Assembly: GCA_026400795.1 (NCBI GenBank)
Contig: JAPLOJ010000302.1
Span: 1-37,976 of the forward strand
Direction of reading: 5' to 3'
Length of the DNA: 37,976 nt
Source of the DNA: Alphaproteobacteria bacterium
GTDB taxonomy: Bacteria > Pseudomonadota > Alphaproteobacteria > Acetobacterales > Acetobacteraceae
Positions 17,370 to 25,076 of this stretch are shown piece by piece; within the stretch, counting starts at the first letter, position 1; every line of letters begins with the position of its first letter. The notes under the pieces are model-generated. The model was not told the DNA's origin and did no database searches. It saw nothing but the letters and a program-made list of their open reading frames with translations. Both the position numbers and the translations under genes were made by a program.

Positions 17370-18890
17370 ATGAGCATTGACGCCGCCCTGCTGATCGCAC
17401 GATCGGGACTGCTGCATACGCAGCGGGCCCTGTCCAACGCAGCGGATAATGTGGCGAATGCCGAAACCGAAGGCTACACGCGCAAGCGCATCGTCGCGGA
17501 GGCCGTATCCGTCAGCGGACAGGGTATGGGCGTACGTAGCCTTGGCCCGATGCGTGAAGTGGATACCGCGCTTACGAATGAAATGAACAAGCGCCGTTCG
17601 GCTAAATCTGCTGCGGAATTGCGTGATTCAGTGCTGTCGCGCATCAATGAAGCCCATGGTGACCCGGAAAAAGGTGAATCACTTGGTGATCTGGTCTCCA
17701 AACTACGCACCAGCTTTGTCGAACTCCGGCTCGATCCCTCTCAGGTGGTCAAACAACAGGTCGTTGTGCTGAATACTGCCCAGAGCATTGTGCAGCGCTT
17801 CAATGATGTCGCCAGGGTGGTCGGGGAAACCCGCCAGGCCGCACATGATGGAATTGTGCAGAGATTAGCGCAGATCAATTCGACGCTACGCGAAATCGCT
17901 GTGCTGAGAGACGACGTTGTGGAGCGTACCAGCACTGGCACGCCTACTGCCGATGCTGAAGATAAGCTTGATACTGCGTTTGCCCGGTTGAGTGAGCTGT
18001 TAGAAGTGAAGCCTATTCGCCAGGCTAATGGTGGCATTCTGCTTCTGGGCGCGGGCGGCATCACCATTCCACTTCAGAAAACAGGGGATGTCTTCTCGGT
18101 ATCAGGCGCGGTCATTACGCCGGATAATTTTTACGGTGGGTCGGGCACGATTCCGGCCATCACGATCAATGGCAATGATGTCACGCGCCAATTGATCGGT
18201 GGAAAGCTGGGGGAGGCCATCACCCTCCGTGATCAGACCCTGCCTCGCTATCAGGCAGAACTTGACGTTGCGGCTGCCGAACTCGCTGACCGTTTCCGGG
18301 CGGAGGGCTTGCGGCTTTTCACCGATACCAACGGGACCGTTCCTGATCCCAATCTGGCCTATGCTGGCAGCGCGCAAATCGGCCTCGCCAATCGGATTCA
18401 GATTAATTCTGCGGTACGTGCCGACATCCGGCTGCTGCGCGATGGTACGGAAACACTTACGGGGCCACCAAGCTTCACGCCAAACCCCGTGGGTGGCCCG
18501 GCCGGCTTTGTGACCCTGATCGACCGCATCCTAATTAATACCTTCGGTGAGAAAAGTGCTTCGGGCGCAAGTTGGGGCGGTTTTGCCACAAGCGGTCTCG
18601 GCCCGGATGGGACGCTTTCCAGCCCCTTTGGATCGCTGCGCACCATTGAGGATTACACTGCGCTGGTCACAGCTTCCCAAACCGCTGACAGCGCGGCAGC
18701 AACCAGCGCACTTGAAACAGCAAAGCAGTTCAGTGAGGGGCTGGAGGCGCGGTTCAACCGAGAGTCCCGGGTGGATGTGGATAGTGAAATGGCGTCTCTG
18801 ATCCAGTTGCAGAATGCCTATGCCGCGAATGCACGGGTCATGACTACGGCGCAAAGCATGTGGACCACTCTCTTTGAATCGGTACGGTAA
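17370..18890 (+). CDS. flgK: Flagellar hook-associated protein FlgK (HAP1)
   Basis: A 506-aa hook-filament junction protein. The N-terminus LLIARSGLLHTQRALSNAADNVANAETEGYTRKR is the FlgK version of the axial motif. The C-terminus RVDVDSEMASLIQLQNAYAANARVMTTAQSMWTTLFESV is the matching HAP1 end, with the SEMASLIQLQ signature. The middle is variable. It lies between flgE and flgL with only three bases to flgL, so hook and junction proteins come from one message. Confidence 0.95.
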   Translation: MSIDAALLIARSGLLHTQRALSNAADNVANAETEGYTRKRIVAEAVSVSGQGMGVRSLGPMREVDTALTNEMNKRRSAKSAAELRDSVLSRINEAHGDPEKGESLGDLVSKLRTSFVELRLDPSQVVKQQVVVLNTAQSIVQRFNDVARVVGETRQAAHDGIVQRLAQINSTLREIAVLRDDVVERTSTGTPTADAEDKLDTAFARLSELLEVKPIRQANGGILLLGAGGITIPLQKTGDVFSVSGAVITPDNFYGGSGTIPAITINGNDVTRQLIGGKLGEAITLRDQTLPRYQAELDVAAAELADRFRAEGLRLFTDTNGTVPDPNLAYAGSAQIGLANRIQINSAVRADIRLLRDGTETLTGPPSFTPNPVGGPAGFVTLIDRILINTFGEKSASGASWGGFATSGLGPDGTLSSPFGSLRTIEDYTALVTASQTADSAAATSALETAKQFSEGLEARFNRESRVDVDSEMASLIQLQNAYAANARVMTTAQSMWTTLFESVR

Positions 18891-18893
18891 GCC

Positions 18894-19955
18894 ATGAGCA
18901 GTATCAATCTGACCGCACGGATCGGCCTTAACGCGACCCAGCTACGCGAACGCATTACGGTCCTTGGTGAACAGATTTCCACTGGCCGTAGGGGAAAAAC
19001 CTATGCAGCGGTTGGTTCGGATGCGCCGAAAGCCATGGACCTGCGCGGCGATATCGGTCGGCGTGAAACCTATCAAACTACGATCAACCTGACGCTTTCC
19101 AAGATCAGGGTTTCCCAAGATGTCTTGGATCGTATCGGCGCTATAGCCGAGAAATTCACAGCCAACACGGCCAAGCTTTTGGGGAGCGCCAAGCCCGAGG
19201 AAATCCAAATCCAGGCCGCCCAGGCTGAAGCCGCCATGGCCGAGGTAGCGACCCTACTGAACGAGCAGTTCAATGGTGAATATCTCTTCGGTGGTTCCGA
19301 TTCCCGTAACCCGCCCATCCCAAACCCGCAGGCAATCGCAACAAGCGGCATGGGCCTTGCCATAAAAGCTGAGGTTGCCTCGCTTGACGGGTCAAATGTG
19401 ACAAGTGTTACGAATACCACCAAGACTTTGGCGCAATCCAATGCTTTGGGTACAACGCCTTTCTCGGTTTTCCTTTCCACTGGTGCCGGCGCCACACCGG
19501 ATCGAGTGAGCATCCTTGGGAATGACAATGATCGTGTTGAATACGGAATTAAAGCCAATCGCAATGCGGCCGTACAGAGCACTGGGGAGACGACCGATTC
19601 CTGGGCCCGTGACCTGCTGCGCGGCTTGGCCAGCATTGCAGGTTTGACACCTGACAAAGCGAAGCTAGGCAATGACTATACGACCTTTGTTACAACATTC
19701 CGCAATGGGCTGAATTCCGCCGTAGATGCCTTGGCCCTTGAGCGGGGCTCGCTTGGCGTGACCGAGGCCCGGCTGCAGAACATGGCGTCACACCACGAAA
19801 GCGTCAGCACAATCCTGACGCTTCAGCTGAGCAATCTAGAAGAAGTGGATATGGCAAAAACCATAACCTCCTTCCAGACAACACACACACAACTGGAAGC
19901 TTCTTATCGTGCCATTGCAATGGCGCAGCAGTTGAGCCTGACGCGCTTCCTGTAG
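18894..19955 (+). CDS. flgL: Flagellar hook-associated protein FlgL (HAP3)
   Basis: A 353-aa flagellin-fold protein joining FlgK to the filament. The N-terminal half has LRERITVLGEQISTGRRGKTYAAVGSDAP, a flagellin-like coil, then LLNEQFNGEYLFGGSDSRNPP, a stretch typical of FlgL. The C-terminus YRAIAMAQQLSLTRFL resembles the flagellin end. It is distinguished from flagellin by the FNGEYLFGGS segment and by position directly after flgK. The call between FlgL and a second flagellin is made on these grounds. Confidence 0.9.
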   Translation: MSSINLTARIGLNATQLRERITVLGEQISTGRRGKTYAAVGSDAPKAMDLRGDIGRRETYQTTINLTLSKIRVSQDVLDRIGAIAEKFTANTAKLLGSAKPEEIQIQAAQAEAAMAEVATLLNEQFNGEYLFGGSDSRNPPIPNPQAIATSGMGLAIKAEVASLDGSNVTSVTNTTKTLAQSNALGTTPFSVFLSTGAGATPDRVSILGNDNDRVEYGIKANRNAAVQSTGETTDSWARDLLRGLASIAGLTPDKAKLGNDYTTFVTTFRNGLNSAVDALALERGSLGVTEARLQNMASHHESVSTILTLQLSNLEEVDMAKTITSFQTTHTQLEASYRAIAMAQQLSLTRFL

Positions 19956-20466
19956 ACCGTGTTCGATTGGGCGTAACATTGCCTGCTGGGTCAAGCTGAA
20001 GGCCGAATCACGCAGCCGAATTTTCGGTATAGCGGTCCCTCGTTCGCATGACTGCTCCTGCCAGGATGCCCGCGCAGGGTGTGGTTGGGCGATCGTGACC
20101 ACAAAGCCCTAGTTCCTTGATGTGTCATTCGGCGTTCTTGATTTGCCTTATCAATCTTGTTCCCGCAAATAGGCGAAGTGATCCCGCCCACAGGTAAACC
20201 ACCAGTGGAGAAAGAAGAACACTTCGCTAATTTTTTGCCGGGCAAAAATTCATTTCTGCAAAATTTTCTCGTATCCGACAGGGTTTTTTGCGCTAACAGA
20301 AAAATTAAATCATTAATCGAGAAAATTCTACGGTATTTACCCGTTTTTTCAGCAATCATTCAATTTCTCCCCTCATTATCACGTCATTCGCAAGAAGCGG
20401 ATGCAACCAGACCTCACGGCCACTTTCATTAGGGCACAGGTCACGAATGGGAAGGGGAATACCCCA
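19956..20466 (+). promoter_or_regulatory. AT-rich leader of the flagellin gene, with inverted repeats
   Basis: A 511-bp gap with no gene. Near its start, TGGGCG-TAACA-TTGC (19968-19982) has the sigma-54 GG/GC spacing and a perfect -12 box but a poor -24 box; it is about 485 bp from the fliC ATG, so it is a weak candidate. From ~20220 the DNA becomes strikingly AT-rich. It contains a 17-bp palindrome TTTTTGCC-G-GGCAAAAA (20232-20248) and a perfect 10-bp inverted repeat, AATTTTCTCG (20262-20271) with CGAGAAAATT (20318-20327), 46 bp apart. A shorter one, TTGAT-N7-ATCAA, is at 20138-20154. If transcribed, these would structure the flagellin 5' leader. Confidence 0.45.
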
Positions 20467-21288
20467 ATGGCTATGAATTCCGTAAATACCAATCTCGGCT
20501 CCATGGTGGCGCTTCAGTCGCTGAACAAGACTTCTGATCAGCTTTCTGTTGTACAGAAGCGTATCTCGACAGGCATGCGCGTCGCAGACGCCAAGGATGA
20601 TGGCGGCGCCTTTGCCGTCTCCCAGGCCATTCGCGCGGATGTCGCTGGTTTGACTGCAGCCAATGAACAGCTTGGCGGCACCAAGGGCGTTTTGGATACC
20701 ACTTTTGCCGCTCTCAATAAGGTCTCCGAAAGTATGGTCAAGGTCCGTGAGACCCTGACGCGCCTAGCGGACGGAACGATCAATGATGATCAGCGCACGC
20801 AGTATGAATCCCAATATACCGCCCTGCGTACTCAGATCCAGAACTTCGTCACCGATGCCACCTATAACGGCCGGACACTCCTGGATACGGCCGATGGCGA
20901 TATCGTGACCACGCGCAACGAATCGGGCGATACCTTCACGATTACGGCGATTGATGGCGCGACGGACCTTGTTGTGGCTGCAGCGCCAGCCGATGTCACC
21001 GCTGCGCAGGCCGCATTGGCCGATGGCGGGGACTTCAAGACCGTCCAGTCAGCCGTCGCTGATGCCCTGAACCAGTTCGGGTCTGACAGCAACTACATTG
21101 ACAGTCAGATCCGCTACAACAAGGACAAGGTGGACGCCATGGAAGGTGGCCTTGGCGCCTTGGTTGACGCTGACTTGGCCAAGGAAAGTGCCAAGCTGCA
21201 GTCGCTGCAGATTAAGCAGCAGCTTGGCACACAGGCGATGTCTATCGCCAATCAGTCTCCGCAGATGTTGCTGAGCCTGTTCCGTTAA
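20467..21288 (+). CDS. fliC: Flagellin
   Basis: A 273-aa flagellin forming the filament. The N-terminal coil NTNLGSMVALQSLNKTSDQL, QKRISTGMRVADAKDDGGAFAVSQAIR and the C-terminal SLQIKQQLGTQAMSIANQSPQMLLSLF are the conserved D0/D1 ends. The central D2/D3 part is only ~80 residues, the compact form common in alphaproteobacteria. ATG 20467 is preferred over an in-frame ATG at 20401: AGGGGA lies eight bases before it and it gives the normal MAMNSVNTN start. flbT and flaF follow; in Caulobacter FlbT controls flagellin mRNA stability and FlaF is needed for flagellin production. Confidence 0.97.
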   Translation: MAMNSVNTNLGSMVALQSLNKTSDQLSVVQKRISTGMRVADAKDDGGAFAVSQAIRADVAGLTAANEQLGGTKGVLDTTFAALNKVSESMVKVRETLTRLADGTINDDQRTQYESQYTALRTQIQNFVTDATYNGRTLLDTADGDIVTTRNESGDTFTITAIDGATDLVVAAAPADVTAAQAALADGGDFKTVQSAVADALNQFGSDSNYIDSQIRYNKDKVDAMEGGLGALVDADLAKESAKLQSLQIKQQLGTQAMSIANQSPQMLLSLFR

Positions 21289-21291
21289 TCA

Positions 21292-21323
21292 AGGCGGCGG
21301 CCCTGCCCAAGGCGGGGCCGCCT
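21292..21323 (+). terminator. Hairpin after fliC, possible terminator or attenuator
   Basis: A GC-rich inverted repeat starts three bases after the fliC stop: AGGCGGC (21292-21298) pairs with GCCGCCT at 21317-21323, with further pairing possible inside. No long T-run follows (only ACTTT), so it may reduce rather than stop read-through into flbT at 21343, or protect the 3' end of the flagellin message. Confidence 0.45.
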
Positions 21324-21342
21324 ACTTTCGCGGGAGACAAAA

Positions 21343-21619
21343 ATGTCAACCCTAGTTCTTGAACTTCGCCAAGGCGACATGATGATCGTCAACGGCGCCC
21401 CGATACGCTTTCGCAATCGTGCCCGAATTGAATTGACGGCGCGTGCGCGCTTCCTGTTCGGCAAGCAATTGATGACGCCCGATATGGCCAATACCCCGGC
21501 CAGGCGCATCTATTTCGCGCTTCAGACCGCCTATATCGGCGATCATGAGGAAAGAAGGGCCGGCTGTGCTGGGCCTCAGCCCCGTCGCTTCGGTTTCCAT
21601 ACCGGAGGATGTGGCATGA
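21343..21619 (+). pseudogene. flbT: FlbT with out-of-frame internal deletion
   Basis: Residues 1-66 are a clear FlbT N-terminus: VLELRQGDMMIVNGAPIRF, the ARFLFGKQLMTP stretch and NTPARRIYFALQTAYIG. After codon 66 the frame leaves the family. The FlbT C-terminus is present in another frame, from about 21542: IMRKEGPAVLGLSPVASV, ending at TGA 21617-21619, which overlaps the flaF ATG by four bases as an intact flbT would. Against a usual length of ~130-140 aa, roughly 50 codons are missing and the two ends are out of frame. The frame used by the N-terminus runs on into flaF, predicting a 202-aa FlbT'-FlaF protein. FlbT is an RNA-binding regulator of flagellin mRNA in Caulobacter. Deletion in the organism or an assembly error are both possible. 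Confidence 0.75.
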
Positions 21620-21951
21620 ATATGATGCACGCGCGCCGCGCCTATCAGATGGCACAACAAGCGCTGGATCCGCGCGAGCAGGAAGCTGATATTGTTCTTC
21701 GCGTAACCGGCAGCCTCAAGGCGGTGCAAGGGCAACATGGCATCGCGCGGGCCCGTGCCATTGCGGATAATCGTCGGCTTTGGATTGCCCTTGAAGCTTC
21801 CGTTCGGCATCCGGCGAACCAATTGCCGCAGCAAACCAAAGTTACCATGCTGAATGTGGGCCGTGCCGTATTGCGGGAAATGGAAAGCTCGGAACCTGAC
21901 CTTTCCTTCCTGATTGAGGTAAATGAACAATTGGCCGCTGGGCTGCGTTGA
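21616..21951 (+). CDS. flaF: Flagellar biosynthesis regulator FlaF
   Basis: A 111-aa protein if started at ATG 21616, which has GGAGG at 21604-21608, seven bases upstream. It shows the FlaF pattern: ARRAYQMAQQALDPREQEADIVLRVTGSLKAV, then ADNRRLWIALEASVRHPANQLPQQ and the C-terminal SFLIEVNEQLAAGLR, where FlaF usually ends in INxxIAxGLR. FlaF is required for flagellin synthesis or secretion in Caulobacter. The same frame continues upstream into the broken flbT, so it may also be made as a fusion. The strong internal ribosome site argues that free FlaF is produced too. Confidence 0.87.
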   Translation: MNMMHARRAYQMAQQALDPREQEADIVLRVTGSLKAVQGQHGIARARAIADNRRLWIALEASVRHPANQLPQQTKVTMLNVGRAVLREMESSEPDLSFLIEVNEQLAAGLR

Positions 21952-21956
21952 AGCAA

Positions 21957-21995
21957 ATGGCGTGGTCCGCCAAAACGGATCACGCCATTTTTTTT
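21957..21995. terminator. Bidirectional rho-independent terminator between flaF and tctC
   Basis: A 13-bp stem, ATGGCGTGGTCCG (21957-21969) with CGGATCACGCCAT (21976-21988) and one G-T pair, has a six-base loop (CCAAAA) and is followed by eight Ts on the plus strand (21988-21995). It begins five bases after the flaF stop and ends at the stop codon of the convergent tctC gene. It is the clearest terminator in the window. Confidence 0.9.
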
Positions 21996-22978
21996 CAGCT
22001 TTGCAGCTTGATGCCGGAATCGCGGATCACCCGCGCCCATTTGTTGATGTCATCGGCAATCCTGGCGCGCATCTGCTCACGATCGCCATCCACAATATCA
22101 AGGCCAAGCCCGGTGAAGCGCTGGCGCATGGCGGGGTCCGCCAGAATGGCCCGCGATGTCGCCTGCACGCGATCCAGGATGGGCTGAGGCGTGCCTGCCG
22201 GCGCCATGGTGCCGAACCAGGAACTCGCCTCAAAACCTGGGAAGCCTTGCTCAACCAGCGTTGGTATTTCCGGCGCATTGGCTGAACGCTGGAGCGTGGT
22301 GATGCCAAGCCCGCGCAATTGGCCATCGCGCACCATGGGAAGCACGGCGCCGATATTCTGGATGCCAAGCCGGACACTGCCATTCAGCACATCGGCCATA
22401 TTCGCGCCGCGATAGGGGATGTGTTCCATCTTGATGCCGGCCTGGCTGCAGAACATCTCGCCAGCAGCATGCTGCGGCGTACCGACGCCCGGCGTGCCAT
22501 AGGATACCTTGCCGGGATTGGCGCGAGCGTAAGCGATCAATTCCTGGATCGTGCGCGGCGGAAAATCGCGGTTCGACACAAAAAGCGATGGCATGGCGAA
22601 GGCAAGATGAATTGGCGCCAAATCCTTCACGGGATCAAAAGGTAGGCGCTGCAGGTTTGGCAGAAGGGTCAAGGCCGCACTCGCGGCCCACATCAGCGTA
22701 TAGCCATCCGGCGCCGCTTTCGCGACCCGATCAACACCAATGGCGCCTGAATTGCCTGCGACGTTTTCCACCACCACCGGCTGGCCCCAGGCTTCGCTGA
22801 ATCTTTGCGCGAAGATACGCCCCGTCACATCTGTGGCGCTACCGGCAGTGAAGCCAACAACCAGACGCACCGGGCGATCTGGCCAGGCGCCCTGTGCAAA
22901 GGCGCCGGTGGCAGTGCCGGAACCAATCAAAGCCGCGCCGCCCATCATCAGGCGACGCCGCGAAAGCGATGCTGTCAT
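21995..22978 (-). CDS. TctC/Bug family periplasmic solute-binding protein
   Basis: A 327-aa extracytoplasmic receptor of the tripartite tricarboxylate transporter (Bug) family. The N-terminus MTASLSRRRLMMGGAALIGSG looks like a Tat-type signal peptide (SRRRLM) with likely cleavage after AFA. Family features follow: WPDRPVRLVVGFTAGSATDVTGR, VVVENVAGNSGAIG, the PDGYTL block, HIPYRGANMADVL and PEIPTLVEQGFPGF. A GGGGAGGA ribosome site lies just before the ATG. No TctA/TctB membrane genes are nearby, so it is an orphan receptor and its ligand cannot be told. Many such orphans are known in Acetobacteraceae and Burkholderiales. Confidence 0.93.
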   Translation of the reverse strand: MTASLSRRRLMMGGAALIGSGTATGAFAQGAWPDRPVRLVVGFTAGSATDVTGRIFAQRFSEAWGQPVVVENVAGNSGAIGVDRVAKAAPDGYTLMWAASAALTLLPNLQRLPFDPVKDLAPIHLAFAMPSLFVSNRDFPPRTIQELIAYARANPGKVSYGTPGVGTPQHAAGEMFCSQAGIKMEHIPYRGANMADVLNGSVRLGIQNIGAVLPMVRDGQLRGLGITTLQRSANAPEIPTLVEQGFPGFEASSWFGTMAPAGTPQPILDRVQATSRAILADPAMRQRFTGLGLDIVDGDREQMRARIADDINKWARVIRDSGIKLQS

Positions 22979-23099
22979 GAATTTCCTCCCCGGTTTTTAT
23001 TGCCGCGCCGAAGGCCTCAGCCCTCAGCGCGTTCAGGGGAGCGTAACGCGGTAAATCGCGCGCCGTCCATGCGAAAGATGGCCCGACAGGCGCCCCGCT

Positions 23100-23711
23100 T
23101 CAGGCGGGAACCTGCCGCACCATATCGCGCTTGCCGACTGCCGCACCCGCCGCCCAGGCCGGCACAATGGGCCGAGGCTTTTCAAACCAAAAGCATGTTT
23201 CCTCGACACCGCGCGATGGGCACCAGATGCGCCCTTCCCCCATTGGGTCAAAGCCCAATAGGCGAATGACCGCGAGCGAAGCCGCATTATCCGGCTGCAC
23301 CGCCGCGCGCAGGCAATCAATATCCATATGCTTGAAGGCGAGTTCCACCGCGACTGGGCCTGCTTCGCGCATCAACCCTTGGCCTTGGTATTTTTCGCCG
23401 AGCCAATAAGTGGTCAACGCCACCCGTTCATCGCCAGGCGGGCAGATCAGGCTGACCCAGCCGCATATCGCGCCATCGGATTTCCGTTCCAGTGCGAGCG
23501 GCAGAGACCGCCTTTGGGCCGCGGCGCCGCGGGCCGCCACGATTTTCTCTTCCGCCATGGGGGAGGAGAAGGGCACCGGCCAGGAGGCCAATCGCTTGCT
23601 GATCGCTTCCGTCATCATCTCCGCAATTGCCGGGGCATCGCGACCTTCGACGCAGCGCAACCGAAGGCGAGGCGTTTCTGCTACGGGAGCAGATGGGAGA
23701 AAAACAACCAT
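23100..23711 (-). CDS. GNAT family N-acetyltransferase (RimJ/RimL-like)
   Basis: A 203-aa acetyltransferase of the Acetyltransf_3 (RimJ/RimL) type, which uses acetyl-CoA; the acceptor is unknown. It starts with ETPRLRLRCVEGRDAPAIAEMM, has a central GAICGWVSLICPPGDERVALTTYWLGEKYQGQGLM block (acetyl-CoA loop QGQGLM) and DIDCLRAAVQPDNAASLAVIRLLGFDPMGEG, the usual 'N.xS..v..klGF' end. It lies 24 bases after the aldehyde dehydrogenase stop on the same strand and may be carried on the carotenoid transcript. TATATA just before its ATG could give it its own promoter. No function in pigment synthesis is claimed. Confidence 0.85.
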   Translation of the reverse strand: MVVFLPSAPVAETPRLRLRCVEGRDAPAIAEMMTEAISKRLASWPVPFSSPMAEEKIVAARGAAAQRRSLPLALERKSDGAICGWVSLICPPGDERVALTTYWLGEKYQGQGLMREAGPVAVELAFKHMDIDCLRAAVQPDNAASLAVIRLLGFDPMGEGRIWCPSRGVEETCFWFEKPRPIVPAWAAGAAVGKRDMVRQVPA

Positions 23712-23735
23712 AGGATGTATATAGACCGTAGAAAT

Positions 23736-25076
23736 CTATTTGGCTAGAAAATTTTTTAACCTTTCCACAGCTTTTCCGCGAGGTTGATCAAATAATCTCG
23801 ACAGGGAAAATTTCCCATGATGTACGCGGGCGCGACGGTGGGAGAATTCCAAAAACCCCGCCAAACCATTGCGCCGCCCGAAGCCGGATTCCCCAGATCC
23901 CCCAAAGCCCAAGGCTTGAAAGCCAGCGAATTCAACTGTGCGGCCGGCGATGATGGCGCTGCCCCGGGCCAGGGACGAAATCTGATTTTCTTCCTTTGAA
24001 TCGGCCCCAAACAAATAAATCGCCAGCGATGCCGGACGAGCCACAACCCAGGCGAGTGCTTCTTCCAATGAAGTTTCTTCGCGCAAAAGTAGTATCGGGC
24101 CAAAGATTTCCTCATGGCAGATCGGCGCTTCGGGCGGTGCTTCGGCTAGCCGCAGCGCCATGCGCCGGCCTGGGCCGTCTTCAGCCAGTGGGGTTAGGCT
24201 AGCGCCCGCCATCAACCGCTGCAGCCGCGCATATTGGGCGGCATTGATCACGCCCGTGTCCGGCAGGCCAATGCCGCTTCCTCGGCAGGCATCAATAAAG
24301 GCCTGCTTGCTATGCCCGACCAGCAGCACGGTATCGGGCGCCACACAGGTCTGCCCCGCATTGAACGCTTTGCCCGCCAGGATATCGCGTGCGGCGCGCT
24401 TCAAATCCGCCCCCGGCAGCACCAGCACCGGGCATTTGCCGCCAAGTTCCAGCGTCAGCGGCGTAAGATTCGGCGCAGCAGCAGCCATGATCTTCCGCCC
24501 CGTCGCGGTACTGCCGGTGAAGACCAGATGATCCCAGGGTTGTGCGGCGAAATCCGCGCCGATGTCAGCGCCACCTTGCACGCAAAGCGCAATGTCATCG
24601 CCCCAGGCATCGCGCAGAATATCGGCAATCAGCGCGGCGGTGCGTGGCAGCGCTTCCGATGGTTTCACACACACACGATTACCGGCGGCAATGGCATCAA
24701 TCGCTGGCAGCAGCGCCAATTGCACCGGATAATTCCACGGCGCCATGATGCCGACCACGCCTTTGGGGACGAATTCTTCCCGCGCGCGCGCCGGCCAGAA
24801 AGGATAGGGTACGCTCACGCGGCGCGGGCGCATCCAATGCCACAAATTGCGCCGCACGTAGCGTGCCATATCCGCGACCAGCAGCACATCTGCCAGCAAG
24901 GTTTCAATTGGCGCGCGGCCTTCATATTCGGCATCCAGCACCGCCATGATCTCGTGCGAGCGCGCCATCACGGCGCGCGCGAGGCCCGCCAGCAACACCC
25001 GGCGTTGCTTGAGATTGGGCGTGCCATCCCGCGCTTCAGCGGCGCGCAAGGCGGCAAGGGCTTCGGCGGGCGTCAT
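23736..25076 (-). CDS. Aldehyde dehydrogenase of the C30 carotenoid operon
   Basis: A 446-aa NAD(P)-dependent aldehyde dehydrogenase, close to the coniferyl-aldehyde/fatty-aldehyde type (class 3-like, short). The active site is complete: PWNYP (Asn115), TLELGGK (Glu210) and FNAGQTCVAP (Cys244). The C-terminus has GSGESGFGRRNGLAGFLEFSHRR. In this operon it probably oxidises the terminal aldehyde made by CrtP to a carotenoic acid, as AldH does for staphyloxanthin and Ald in Methylomonas; that role is inferred from context. Its ATG overlaps the hpnE stop by four bases. Confidence 0.85.
   Translation of the reverse strand: MTPAEALAALRAAEARDGTPNLKQRRVLLAGLARAVMARSHEIMAVLDAEYEGRAPIETLLADVLLVADMARYVRRNLWHWMRPRRVSVPYPFWPARAREEFVPKGVVGIMAPWNYPVQLALLPAIDAIAAGNRVCVKPSEALPRTAALIADILRDAWGDDIALCVQGGADIGADFAAQPWDHLVFTGSTATGRKIMAAAAPNLTPLTLELGGKCPVLVLPGADLKRAARDILAGKAFNAGQTCVAPDTVLLVGHSKQAFIDACRGSGIGLPDTGVINAAQYARLQRLMAGASLTPLAEDGPGRRMALRLAEAPPEAPICHEEIFGPILLLREETSLEEALAWVVARPASLAIYLFGADSKEENQISSLARGSAIIAGRTVEFAGFQALGFGGSGESGFGRRNGLAGFLEFSHRRARVHHGKFSLSRLFDQPRGKAVERLKNFLAK

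Noticed and set aside
20401-20466. Upstream in-frame ATG extending flagellin by 22 residues
   Set aside because: The extension is not flagellin-like and lacks a ribosome site; ATG 20467 has AGGGGA at the right distance and gives a normal flagellin N-terminus.
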